Shown: positions 1 to 10,374, counted from the stretch's first letter. The stretch: DNA of 14,681 nucleotides from Smittium mucronatum (GCA_001953115.1 LSSL01004442.1:1-14681), one strand, 5' to 3'. Translations and numbers: made by a program. Notes: a model not told the origin generated them from the sequence alone.

Positions 1-13
1 CCCCCCCCCCCCC
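1..13. repeat. poly(C) homopolymer at window edge
   Basis: Thirteen consecutive C residues open the window and are followed at once by AT-rich sequence. It is the only long C or G run seen in the window. It could be a real homopolymer or an assembly or read-end artefact. It does not match the usual fungal telomere unit CCCTAA. Confidence 0.8.
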
Positions 14-373
14 AATTTATATATTTACAAATGTATGACTATTTTTGCAAATCTACAGCTAAAAAGAGCATCAACATCCACCGTGTTGGGTTTCTAGATA
101 AGATTAGAAGGACTTATCCAAAAGAACCGGAATGAATTAGTTTTGACTTATATTAGTAAGAATAATGGCATATAAAATGCTCCATGAAGTACAAATATGG
201 AAAAAGAAAAGGGTTTCATTTAATTTAATAAAAAGACTTGTACATCATTTGCCCTCTATCCAAATAAACCAACTCTCCACGAACCACATCTAACCTAAGA
301 ATTGAGGCTCAGAAAGAAGTAGTAATGGTCAAAATTCTCAAATTTCCAAGCTAATAAAATTTCATAAAGCACG
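14..373 (-). other. 3' flank and probable 3'-UTR of tim17
   Basis: This non-coding stretch lies downstream of the tim17 stop codon at 376-374. On the minus strand it contains two overlapping ATTAAA hexamers at 229-224 and 224-219, about 145 bases after the stop. These are plausible polyadenylation signals, although single hexamers are weak evidence in AT-rich DNA. No other gene is visible here. Confidence 0.4.
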
Positions 374-1073
374 TTATGAGGATGAAGGAGGTGGTGGTGG
401 TGGCGGCATCATTTGTTGAGGCGAAGGAGCAGTTAGTCTAGAAATACCAATTCCGACACCTTCAATAAGAGCAAGCAGTACTCCACCAAAGACTGCCGAC
501 ACAGATGCTGTCTTCCATCCACCACGCGATGCCAACATTCCTCCTGTCAAGGCACCTGCTGCTATCGAGTTCCATGGATCTTCCTTTTGTCTTAGCCCTT
601 TCATTGCACAGTCAAACGTTGAAAACATACCACCCCAGATTCCAAAATTTCCGCCAAGTACTGGTCCTCTCGTCCGCATAGCTGTCACTGCTCCTCTAAA
701 TTTCTCACCCTATTTTCAAAAAATTAAACAAGTTAGATTTGTTATTTCTATTGCAAAGATAAAAAATAACGGTTTGAATTGTGATGTAAGAAATCTTACT
801 TGTGGTGAATTCCTGCTTCCTTTAATAAAGTTCCATATACCTCCACCAATAGCACCCATACAAAAGGCACCACCAGCATCATTCAATATTACCCATGGGC
901 TAGTAAATTTAAATACCCGTCGTTAAAAGGATTTTGAAGAACATGGAAATAAATTAAATGAAATTTGTAATGAAATAAAGACTAGTTTATAAAGTTTTTA
1001 TTTTAAATTAGGGAAGTAATCAAGTAAAGATAAATTCTTACCATGGATCTCGTGAAGTATCTGAGCCCCTCAT
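374..1073 (-). CDS. TIM17: Tim17, mitochondrial inner-membrane import translocase subunit (3 exons)
   Basis: Joined coding exons are 1073-1042, 899-800 and 709-374, giving 468 nt and a 155-residue protein. The protein is a core subunit of the TIM23 complex, which moves presequence proteins across or into the mitochondrial inner membrane. Seen: SRDPCPW at residues 7-13, [10 protein letters not shown] at 14-23, a glycine-rich first membrane segment with GAIGGG, then [14 protein letters not shown] (58-71), FSTFDC (73-78), KEDPWNSI (86-93) and ALIEGVG. Cys11 and Cys78 correspond to the yeast Tim17 disulfide pair (C10-C77). Asp18, Asp77 and Glu127 correspond to the acidic residues of its lateral cavity (D17, D76, E126). 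The RDPCPW block separates it from Tim23 and Tim22. The tail has seven prolines and three serines. The start is the ATG at 1073, because a TAA lies immediately upstream in frame. Both introns are GT-AG and the reading frame is preserved across them. The length is normal for the family. Confidence 0.95.
710..799 (-). other. tim17 intron 2 (90 nt)
   Basis: The donor is GTAAG after codon CAA (Gln44) and the acceptor is AAAATAG before GGTGAG. It is phase 0. A TCTAAC branch-like motif lies at about 737-732, roughly 22 bases before the acceptor, a typical fungal spacing. Joining exons 2 and 3 gives RNSPQ-GEKFRG, which aligns with the RNSP(x)GE segment of fungal Tim17. Confidence 0.9.
900..1041 (-). 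other. tim17 intron 1 (142 nt)
   Basis: The intron begins GTAAGAA directly after exon 1 (...CCATG) and ends TTTACTAG before exon 2 (CCCATGG). It interrupts the Cys11 codon after its second base (TG|C), so splicing restores the conserved R-D-P-C-P-W block. That restoration is the main support for the splice choice. A candidate branch point is the TTTTAAC about 20 bases before the acceptor. Confidence 0.88.
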
Positions 1074-1511
1074 TTATGCTTTAATATATTTTTTTAAATT
1101 AATTTAGAAAGATAACTCTTGAATTCCCTCCTAGTGCCGTTTCTACTACTCTCCTTCTTTCTTTACAGAAAAAAAGTATTTAGTCGAGTCGAAGTGATTT
1201 TTTCTGTTGGAAGAAGCTAAAAAGTTAATCGCCTCTTTATTATTTTTGCCTAGAACCCACAAGCCAGCAACGAATAATCCTGCAAAAAAATCAAAAAAAA
1301 CAATTGAGACAATCCCGCCAATTCGCTGCAAAAGCTATCCACTTTTTTTTTTTTTTTTTTTTAAAAAAAGCTAAATTTGAAGGCAAATTAAAAATAAATA
1401 AAAAGTCTTGATTTAATTCCTATTTGATCTGTGATTTTATTCGCGCAAACCACATTTAATGATTTTCATTCAAAACTGAATCGAGTTTTAATCAACCAAT
1501 TGATCATCCAG
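1074..1511 (-). promoter_or_regulatory. 5' flank of tim17, presumed promoter and 5'-UTR
   Basis: This is the region upstream of the tim17 start. It contains a 61-codon minus-strand ORF at 1331-1146, a 20-base T run at 1343-1362 followed by seven A, and otherwise unremarkable AT-rich DNA. On the minus strand, TTTTTTTGCAG within the small ORF resembles a 3' splice site, so an upstream non-coding exon is possible. No specific promoter element can be named with confidence. Confidence 0.35.
1343..1362. repeat. poly(T) run, 20 nt, followed by A7
   Basis: Twenty T residues followed by seven A. On the minus strand this reads T7 then A20. It lies between tim17 and the coding-like remnant at 1512-2211. 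It could be the poly(A) tail of an old minus-strand retrotransposed sequence ending here, or simple slippage. Confidence 0.7.
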
Positions 1512-2211
1512 AAAATGACACCTTATAAATCACCATAAACTATAATTTCAGAGCTACTGGTATACATCCAATAGACATACTGGGCATTTCGCATATGTTT
1601 TGGCCAATGAGTGGCAAATTTTAAAAAAGAAATTTTACTGCAGCATAGTTTAGCAAAATTCTTTGTATTAATTTGTTGACATCGTTTTAATCGTGTAAAG
1701 CGATAAGCTGAAAGGTGTACGAAATGTCAGTGATCGAATAATCATGGTCCCTAAATCCAAATAGCCAAGTATTATGCTGAGAAAAAAGCTTCACTAAAAG
1801 TGAAGGCAAGTGTTTATACGCATCTTTTTATCTTTTCACTAGAGTTCCATTGGGAAATAAAACTACAGAAAATTCAGCTAATTCGTTATTTCCGGCAAGA
1901 ATGGATTCCCATCAATCAAAATGAGTCTATATCAACTAAAGAGAATCTATGACTACAGGTACTCTCTGATATTGATGGTTTTGCTTTTTTTTTTTTAGTG
2001 AGCTTGAAGGTTTTGGGAATGGGAGGTGCTTACCATCCCCTATACTTTACGCAAATTCTTAGTATTCACCAAAGCATTTATCCAACAATAATCTTTATGA
2101 AGGACACTTTTTAATTCAAAAATAGTGTCCATTGGCTGAGCTTTATTTTTCAGCCATATTGACTATGGGATCCCTTAACTCTTTCAGGGTCGATGGCACG
2201 AAAAATGGCTT
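1512..2211 (-). pseudogene. unrecognised coding-like remnant with many stops
   Basis: I do not recognise this sequence. One minus-strand frame, starting at 2211, reads like protein across about 230 codons with about 13 stops. Examples are VPSTLKELRDPIVNMAEK, KHLPFPKPSSS and, in the best part (1911-1530), WESILAGNNELAEFSVVLF, LPSLLVKLFSQHNTWLFGF and YSITDISYTFQLIALHD. In that best part there are about four stops in 127 codons, fewer than I would expect by chance at this base composition. It lies in the same orientation as the gag-like relic, on the other side of repeat A, so it may be a further part of a mobile element. A decayed host gene is the alternative. The evidence is text-like composition, not a named motif. 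Confidence 0.35.
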
Positions 2212-2324
2212 CCGTTTTTAGGTTAATATCATCATTAGATTAATTATACTCGTATATTATTGGATAATAAAAAAGTTGGATCAATCAAAGTTGTTAATCT
2301 TCGCAAGTAGATGTGAGGCACAGA

Positions 2325-2945
2325 TTTGGATCCAGAAAAGGTTAAAAGCGAAATACCTTGCCGTGATTTAGTGGCTTCAGTAGTGAACTAATAAAGGCGC
2401 GCTATTCTAAAGTCTCAAAGAGCTGCAAGTATTCCTGGTTGGAAATAGTGGGATAAGTGCAGGAGATTATAAGGGCATATATATCAGAAAAGAGCCGTAT
2501 CTAAATATGAAGATCCTAGCCGTTAAGGTCAGCCCATGACTTTTTCTGTGCGCAAATCCGGCGTTCATCAGTCTGGCGGGTCTCAGCGCCTAAAATTCGT
2601 TTTTAAGCAAACCAAGTCGGCCAATCATACGCCTGGGTAGGAGGATCTTTTTACTAATGATGCTAAAATTAGTTCTTAAACCAGGGTATCGGTTGTCTCA
2701 ACGAGATTAAGCTCTCTGCATCTTAGTATCAGCCATGTACTTGAAACAATGCCTCAGCGTGTCTTTCTGTTAGTAGATCACATCCTTTGTCTGTAGGTAT
2801 ATAGTCTGTAGTCCATAGTAGGAGCTTATTTTAATTGAGATAACAGCATTTTCTGCGCAAAACCTTATTTCTTTTTTGATATCTTTTTGGTATAGATTTT
2901 AATGGCCATATCTTATAAAAAATTCCATAATCATAAAAAAAAGAT
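2325..2945. repeat. dispersed repeat, copy A
   Basis: This copy aligns in direct orientation with 10375-11005. Shared anchors in A include TGGTTGGAAATAGTG (2436), TCTCAGCG (2581), TGGGTAGGAG (2634), TACTTGAA (2738), GTGTCTTT (2760) and TATCTTATAA (2909), followed by an A-rich end. It is more GC-rich than the surrounding DNA. Conceptual translation of both copies in both directions gives stops at equivalent positions, so the repeat is probably non-coding: a SINE, an LTR or UTR fragment, or a non-autonomous element. The strand of the parent element is unknown. Confidence 0.75.
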
Positions 2946-3106
2946 TTTAAATATCAACGTCTTTTTTATTTTTTAATTGCAATATATTTTCTTCATATAG
3001 AGATATCATCATTAAATACCATTTACATTATCTGAGGTTTATTTAAAACAATTGATTCTGGTCAAATTATTCTAACAATACCATTTAATCCCATTTTATT
3101 AATTAT
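2946..3106. other. AT-rich spacer, nothing recognised
   Basis: A short AT-rich stretch between repeat A and the downstream end of the gag-like relic. Similarity to the sequence after copy B may trail on to about 3020 (a weak match around TATAG..ATATC). Nothing else is visible. Confidence 0.4.
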
Positions 3107-4913
3107 GGGATTTTGTTGCAAAATAATTGTGTAATAAGCTGCAAAAATCAAAGAAAAAAAGGCGAAATTCGTGTAGAAGAGCCAACTGTCCAAACTAAAG
3201 CAAGCCTTTTATGCGGATTAGATGGTTCCGTGCCTATGGGAATAGGGTAAAATCTACAATCAAAAAAACCATCCCTGTCAATTTCTTTACTTAATTAGGA
3301 CGATTGAGAGTAAAATTAGTCGTGAATTAAGCTCACGGAGCAAAAGTGTTGAATTTTTTTTTTTAAAAAAGATTAAGCCTATCGACATTTTCGTCCAGAT
3401 TCAGTTCGAAGTTTTGAGCTGAATCTATGTTGAGACTTTAATTTATTGTGATCGACAGTTCCAAGTTTAAACTTCTTTACCCCCTCATTTGGGAATAATG
3501 TAGAGAAAAAACCTGGGGTTTTGCTCATCATTTCTAAAGAATTTGCTAGGTCGGTGTTTATTGTCCCGAATTTTAACTGATTTGAGGTTATTTCTGGCAC
3601 TACTGAATTTTTCGGTGCCAAGCCAACAAAGCTGAATTTTATCTCGGAGATTTTAATCTTGGGTTCGTTTTTTTTAATCTCTGGACAATGTTATTTCAAG
3701 TGACCGAGAGTTTTGCAGTAACTACAGACATCCTTACAACCTCTAAAAGAATTATAAATTTACCATTCTCATATTCTAGGAAATTCAGAAATTCGACTTT
3801 ACTCGATCTTTTTTTAACGAACAGCTTCATCCTATACGAAAAAAACTCATCAGTATATTTTTTTCTCTAAGCGCTTATGTCCAGTATTGTCACAAGAGGC
3901 TCGATTTGTTCTTTTATAAAGTTAAACATTGATATAACTCTAACATTTTTGAAATTTGAGATGCTGATAAAAATAATGTCGTCTTCAAAATTAACCGTTT
4001 GATGTAGCTACATAGAATTATGATTATACTCCAATTTTGCTAAAATTAATATGTTTGCGTCTTCAATTTAATCTAGAATAAAGTATGTTATTTTGTTTTT
4101 GAAATCATCCCGTTTAAAATGGGGAGTTTTATTAAATACGTGTGATATTGGTTTCATGCCCTTTTTGTGTTCGCCTTGGAATTGAGCCCAGCCACAACCT
4201 ATTTTGAGGCCAAAACCGTTTATACTGAACTTCTTGAGGCGATTTTTTCCCCTCCATAGATCAAGTGTTTTAGAGAGACTTCTCTGTACTGACTCATATC
4301 TACTGGTGGATTTAATTCGCCCTTTTTTCGGGGTTCAATTTCTCTTGATTTTTTCTTGAAGTTGGAGGTCCTATATTTTTCTGACTATTTCCCCGAGGGG
4401 AACCAAACTTTTGATTAGTTCACATTGAGGCTGTAGAAGCTTATTCACTATTGCCCTTAGCGATTTCACCTTTAACTAACTGGAGTGGTTTTTTTCGTAC
4501 GATGAATTAATTAAAAATGGCTCTAGTATTCAATGAATTATAACTTAAAAAAGGCTTCAAGAACTTGACCGTTTTAATTAGCTTTATCCGACTCGACTCT
4601 AATTTTTTTTCTTCATGGTATCCCAATTTACTGCACCATTTGATACGCTACAAACGAGGGTATTGGTTATTTCGGGTCTCTTGAGTCACTAATATTAGAA
4701 ATTTAAGGGGGTTTGAAAATGGGAAATCCAATTGAAAATTCTAACTTTTTTAAGTTTTCTAAATTTGGGTTTTAGTGCCTGATTAGGGTCTTTCAACCAA
4801 CGATCAGCAACAATTGGAATATGTAATAAAATCCCTTATTCAGTTCCAGATCTCCTAATTAGGGCTTTGGCATTAATATTGAAAAGAAATCTCTCATTTT
4901 CGCCTTTTACTTT
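3107..4913 (-). pseudogene. degenerate retrotransposon gag-like ORF (ORF1) with CCHC zinc knuckle
   Basis: A broken nucleocapsid-type ORF, reconstructed only as separate frame segments. 4913-4698 reads IPIVADRWLKDPNQALKPKF. 4680-4315 is basic and Ser/Asn/Pro-rich, containing KFGSPRGNSQKN. 4318-4264 has NPPVDMSQYREVSLK. 4262-3735 has RLKKFSINGFGLKIGCGWAQ, DDIIFISISNFKNVRVISMF, RKKYTDEFFSYRMKLFVKK and FLNFLEYEN. 3726-3107 has the zinc knuckle, then a basic tail with SNQLKFGTINTDLANSLEM and, after several stops, DGFFDCRFYPIPIGTEP. The order of a conserved domain, a Y/E-rich linker, C-x2-C-x4-H-x4-C and a basic tail is what gag or LINE ORF1 proteins show. The frames change at least four times and there are about a dozen stops, so it cannot encode a functional protein. 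I could not identify the endonuclease or reverse transcriptase that should follow; repeat A lies where they would be expected. Confidence 0.65.
3685..3726 (-). other. CCHC zinc-knuckle coding motif inside the gag relic
   Basis: Minus-strand codons read C-S-Y-C-K-T-L-G-H-L-K-(stop)-H-C, an exact C-x2-C-x4-H-x4-C spacing with the usual Gly before His. The stop is TAA at 3693-3691, one base from a lysine or glutamate codon. The frame then stays open from 3690 to 3382. Established knowledge: this motif binds nucleic acid in gag and LINE ORF1 proteins. Confidence 0.8.
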
Positions 4914-5257
4914 TTATAACAGAAAAAATAGAGAGTTTATCGTGACAAGGATTTAATGAAGAGATAAGAAATAAACGTCCAGCAATTTCCTAAAAAATCT
5001 GCTGATTTCTGGAAAATTATGGCAATTAATTTAAACATCTGCCAAATCGGAAATCTCACTATTAATAATCTGGGAATGTCAACAAAGTTGGCGCTAATCT
5101 GTCGATAGAATCCGTATTAATGGATAGAAACCGGAAAATTCCACAGAATCTGGAAGTTTTCAACAATTTATATCTTCGCCTGTCATCTTTGACCGCAAAT
5201 TCCCATAAAATCACACAAAAAATTATTCGAGTAAATTTTTATCGTCATTATATAAGA
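4914..5257. other. spacer between two gag-like fragments, nothing named
   Basis: The composition is closer to the relic than to the AT-rich desert, and it may be badly decayed element sequence. No motif, RNA gene or credible frame was found on either strand. Confidence 0.4.
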
Positions 5258-5455
5258 TTATGGCCGTAAAGCTTTGCATCAAATTGGGATTATATTTGTA
5301 CTCATCAAAATTCAGAAATAGTTCGACTTTTTTTAATTTAATTTTAATGCAATATTATGAGCATATCGTTCAAATTTATAAAACTGGCTGCAAAGCCTTA
5401 TTTAAAAGCCAAGAGGGTGGAGTCACTTTAATATTGGTCATTGTGATTAATTGAA
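5258..5455 (-). pseudogene. second, diverged gag-like fragment
   Basis: A minus-strand frame reads KIKLKKVELFLNFDEYKY, with upstream ALQPVL...TICS. This parallels RMKLFVKK...KVEFLNFLEYEN and IEPLVTILDISA in the relic at 3107-4913, in the same order. At DNA level AAATTCAGAAATAGTTCGAC at 5308-5327 resembles AAATTCAGAAATTCGAC at 3781-3797. It has several stops and no zinc knuckle that I can find downstream. It is probably a fragment of a related, older insertion. The 64-codon plus-strand ORF over it is a shadow. Confidence 0.45.
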
Positions 5456-8400
5456 ACTTTATAAATCGTTCAAAGGACAGCTTTATTGTGACAAAAGCTG
5501 AAATCTATGAGCGTATTATTTTATGGAAGATAATTAAACCCAAACTGAAAGATAATTTCAAAAATATTTAAAAATATATATAAAAAAAGATAACTAAATT
5601 TTCCAATAAATATTTGGCTGGTATTGTTTAAATGATTATCGAAAAATAAACTTTTTCGTATAAGGTTTGATAAAAAGATTAAGGGAATACACATATTTTT
5701 TAGGAGATGAAGGTGATCAAATTTAACACTTATGTTTTCATTCATTTAAGGTAAATTAATATTTATAATTTATAAATAAAAATCCAACAACAGATTCGTA
5801 ATATTTTTTTCAATTTTATTTTATAGAAAAAGAGTGTGAGTTAGTTAAATAAACGGTTTTTTAATATAATTTTTTTTATCCTTTTTCTAAATGGAAAGGC
5901 GCGGGATACACAAAAAAAGGTGTTTAATGCCTCTCTTGTTCGTAAATAAATCGGTTAGTTTTCTATTTCTTATTAATAACTTTAAATATAAAATTTTATC
6001 AATGGAATTTTACTTTACTCATTCTTTCATTAAAGTCTTTCATTTAATGGATCTATAAAATTAACATCTTGTAAGATTTAAATTTATTTTTTAAGGATAT
6101 TTTTAATAATTAAATGCGACTAGGCGGAATTTTTAGTATTTTATTTAGATAAATCCATATATTATTCTAATAAAAAGCCCATCCAAAAGTTTCACACCTA
6201 TATCTTTTTAAAATTATGATTGTTTGGTATAAAAATACACATCCTTATGACCAATGATACAAATTGATAATCCACGAGCAATCTATTTACTATATGGAGG
6301 ATTCTTTGATGAAACGGACACTTTACTTATACCTATTTTTTATCTCCTTTTTCTGATTCATTAAATTAAATAAAGAAGCACCTGATATTAGGGTAAGTAC
6401 CAGCAAAAATACTTTTGGATTATATTTTTTAAGCTATTTTTCAAAATATTGAACTAGTAAAATATACCATAAAAAAATCTGAATGAAATTTTTTAAAACA
6501 GGCGTCTTGTATGAATAACACTTTCCCATATTTGAGACTGAATTTTAACAGATAAAAAAAAATCCAATGGAAAATTTCGATAAAAAAATAGTGAACTTTA
6601 TCAGTTTTTGAGGCCAAAAATTACCGAAAAAATGATATCCATCCAAGTTTTCCATATCCTGCAAAATTTTCCAGTATTTGTCTATTTTTTGCAGATTACG
6701 TCGAAAAAAAACAAACAATAATAATAAAAATAATTCAATAATCCCTTCTTTTTTATTTTTATTTTTAAACTATTCAATATTTATAGAGTTAAACCAATAT
6801 TTATATCAATAAAAAAATTCAAAAAGTAATCTTACTGATGATAAAAAAAAACATAGTTCTCTAAAATTTCAAATAAAATAAGATTTTTTAAAATTATTAA
6901 ATTAATTATTCCTTAAAATTTCATTTAAATGTATTTTCTATTATTTAATTCGAAATTCGTCCATTAATTAGGTGCGTTATATCGATATATATTATGAAAC
7001 GTTAAATTAATTTCTATATAATTATCTCAGATATCTAAGAATTTAAATAATATTTCAAACAGTAAAATTTGTTTTTCGGGAGAAAATATTGAATTTTTGA
7101 AATAATATCTTTTATCTATATTTTTGGGGAGTGGTATCTGCCAAAAATTAAAAATTAAAATATTCCCACGCATCAGTGCACTACAAGTGATATGGAAAGA
7201 AAAATTGATATCGTATAACTTACATAAATAAATAAATTTTCAGTTTTTGAATTTAAATGAATCCGTTTAATAAGTTTATTTTAATAAAGAAGTTTTATAA
7301 ATGTTTTTGAAAATTTCGAGTGAAAATATTTCGGTGCTTTTTGGTTTTGAATAATTAAAATCTTTTAAATTTAAAAAAATGCTTAAAAATACATTTTTTA
7401 TTCTTTAGATGGTTATATAACATTTATTAATAGCCAATTAATCAGAATAAACTTGTATTTAAAAAAATCCTTAATTAGATTTTATTTTATTTCTTGGAAA
7501 TAAACCGCTTGCAATTTTCTATGATAAGTCACATTTAGAAATGTTTGTAATTTATATAAATATTATGAAATAAAATAAAAAATTAAATAAAATAAAATTT
7601 CCAATTTGAAAGGTTTAGAACTTTTTTAAAAAAATTTCTATGCGTATAACGTTTAATTATGCGTTTATTCTTTTTATCAAATCATTAGTATCTCATTAAG
7701 ACAGTTAACGTTGTTTAGACACTAAATTTGGTAATAAACATCAAAATTATCAGTAATAAAAAAAATTTAATTTAAAATTTTTTTCGAGTGTCAATATTCA
7801 TTTTTTTGTTTAGATAATCTATAGATGTTTTTTAAATATGAGGGACGAAAAATATTTTTACGTTTTTCCTTAAAAAAAATCTCAGAATACTTTAAAAAGG
7901 TAAAACCATTAATTTTTCATCCAAAATTATTTTTTCTGCTTTATTTTTGTGTAAATTTGCATAAAATTCATCATTTCGTTCCAATTAAAATCCAATTTCT
8001 AAAATATTTTTTCCAATATTTCTGTAAACTGCTTCATAACTTCAATAAATTTTATATCTTAGTAATTATTATAATAAGCATACTTTGTCTTAAGTAATGA
8101 GTTTAATTTTTCGTAAAAATTATAAGGATTACTTAATTTTTCTTTTAGTTTAAATTTGATTAAAAAAAAAACCACATGCCAATAAAAACTCATATTTTAC
8201 ATATTTTTATTTATGTTAAAGTGGAATATTCTTGAAATTTAGTCCAAAAAATATTGTCAAGATTATTTTTCCTAATTTGAACTAGCTTTTTTATTTTATT
8301 TTATAGCCTTTTATAAAATAGATAAATATTATTCATATCGTAATACCAATAATTCGGAATTCTATATAAAATAAAGTTTATTTATTTTTTAATAGTAATT

Positions 8401-9534
8401 TAATGAAAGAAATGAAATCGAAAATTATAAAGTATTTAGAAGAACTTAAGGAATATTAAGTGCTAAATGGAATCCATATAATTGAGAAAAATTATTAAAC
8501 TTGAATAAAATGCGTCAAATTTGAAATATAGAATCGTCTTAAATTTGGCACTACTTTCAAATATATATGAGATTTCGATTTAACATTTTCATTCAGGTCT
8601 AATAATATTAACAGATTATCAAAAACGCGTATCAAAATAAAAAAATGATATAATTTTTTTTTATTTTTTTCTTTTTAAACACAATGTTTGGAAAAAAATT
8701 CATATTTTTCAGTATTGGAGCCACCTAATAATAAATTTTTTCATTTTTCCCAAGAGATTTTTGAATAAGATATATGAAATATTTTTTTTTATACTGGCGA
8801 GCTTTCGAACTAAATTCCGGAAAGCATTCTAGCTTTTATTTTCAAGAACCAAAAAAGTATTACAGATTGTAATAAAAAAACTAAGAAATAGATAAAATAA
8901 AATAAGAATCAACAAATATATTATCAAGATTTGATTTTTCGTACAAGTTGTTAATTAATTTTTATTATGAATAAATTTAGTCTTATTATTCAACCTTTAT
9001 TTAAAATTTTCCAAATTAGATTTTTTCAAATTTTTTCATATCCAGTATGACTTCTTAAAAATTTTTTCCTTTGATTCTTGCAGGTATCTTATCCAGCTAC
9101 CAAATTTTAAAACAAATAAAATATAATAATAGTCAGCCCCACTCCTGATTTGATTATAACTCGATTAAAAATACACTGATATTACGGTTTTATGAATTTT
9201 TGTGATATTGAGAAATTATATTCAAGCTGAATCCATTTTATCCATTTATAACATCGCTTAAAGATAAATACAGTAATTACATGGGATTTTGAAAAATTTA
9301 ATTACAGATTTTATTTTTTTAAATTAAATTTGATAATAATAAAAAGCTTTTATTAAATTCAAAGACCTTAATATTGTTATTCTATAAATATAAATATTTG
9401 ATTTTTTTGAAAAAATCGGTTTTATTAATAAGAGAGTCATTACTTTTTTAAAAAAATCACTTATTTCAATTGCGGCCTAGCATTTTTAAAAACATTTATT
9501 TTTTTGATAGGATTCAAAAAATTTTTGTAACTCT

Positions 9535-9582
9535 TAAAAAATCCAGTAAAAAATCTATTAAAAAATCTATTAAAAAATCGAA
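9535..9582. repeat. 12-bp tandem repeat, 4 units
   Basis: Four back-to-back 12-mers of the form TAAAAAATCNNN: TAAAAAATCCAG, TAAAAAATCTAT twice, then TAAAAAATCGAA. The first nine bases are invariant. This is a minisatellite-like slippage product with no evident function. Confidence 0.85.
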
Positions 9583-9731
9583 AATTTAAAGTTCATTAAG
9601 CTAATTTTCATGATTTTATACTTTGAATCAAAAAATATACATTCAGTTCAAAAAAAATTATTTTTATTTTATGAATCATAGTTCAAAATAAATCTCTAAA
9701 ATGACTTCAATTTATTTCCCTTTCAATTTTT

Positions 9732-9733
<2 letters not shown>

Positions 9734-9763
<30 letters not shown>

Positions 9764-9766
9764 TTC
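9734..9766. repeat. (AT)n microsatellite
   Basis: About eleven uninterrupted AT dinucleotides, then an interrupted TTATATATTT tail. It is self-complementary and could extrude as a cruciform. It is common in DNA of this composition. Confidence 0.9.
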
Positions 9767-10374
9767 CAGTATATAGCTTATTGAATTTATAAAGTTAATA
9801 TTATTTAAAAATTATGAACTCATTAATTAGAGGTAAAGATATTCATTTTTTTTTATTGTTAAACAACTGATATTGGTGTGAATTTTTGAAAAATCTTTAC
9901 GAAAACTAATTTTACATATGTTTTATATGAAAAAGAGGTATACCAAAGAGTTTAAATTGAGCGTGAATCAAAAAATATTTTACATTGAATTTTGATAACT
10001 TTTTTAGTTTGGAAACACAATTAATTGACTTATTTCTACCTTTAAAAACAAGTTTTAATGTAATCAATAAAAAAGGCATATAGTTTCGGAAATAAAAATT
10101 CTAAATTTTTTGAAATTAACAGCTTAAATGTGATTATTTTATAAATTTAAAATCATTATAGAGGTCTAATTAATTGTATAATTCTAATTTTTAAAAATAT
10201 ATATATTCGGATTAAAGATCAATTTAACTAAGTAATTATTTTAGGGTTTTTGTAAATTTGTAAAAAATCAGATGCTATTCAACTTAATTATTGATTTCCG
10301 CCAATATAATTCATATTAAAAAAATATTTTAACTTCAGGTATTCGTCAATTTTTGGCAAGAATCAAATTAAATA

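Larger units (their letters stand above)
5456..10374. other. AT-rich gene desert
   Basis: Nearly 5 kb of very AT-rich DNA dominated by A and T runs, with stops dense in all six frames. The few ORFs of 60-90 codons, such as 7825-8097 (+) and 5521-5745 (-), are Phe/Ile/Lys/Leu/Asn-rich low-complexity translations without motifs and are not called. No RNA gene, terminal inverted repeat or long tandem array is visible. Short simple repeats inside it are listed separately. Confidence 0.7.

Noticed and set aside
1..13. Telomere-like end
   Set aside because: Pure C run without any CCCTAA-type unit.
2340..2370. Possible Pol III A-box in repeat A (TGATTTAGTGGC), suggesting a tRNA-derived SINE
   Set aside because: It matches the A-box loosely, copy B does not preserve it, and no B-box was found at suitable spacing.
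3688..3870. 60-codon plus-strand ORF
   Set aside because: Antisense shadow of the gag-like relic, including its zinc knuckle.
5521..5745. 74-codon minus-strand ORF
   Set aside because: Low-complexity AT-driven translation, no motif, no gene context.
7825..8097. 90-codon plus-strand ORF
   Set aside because: The translation is Phe/Ile/Lys/Leu-rich low complexity with no motif, as expected by chance in AT-rich DNA.
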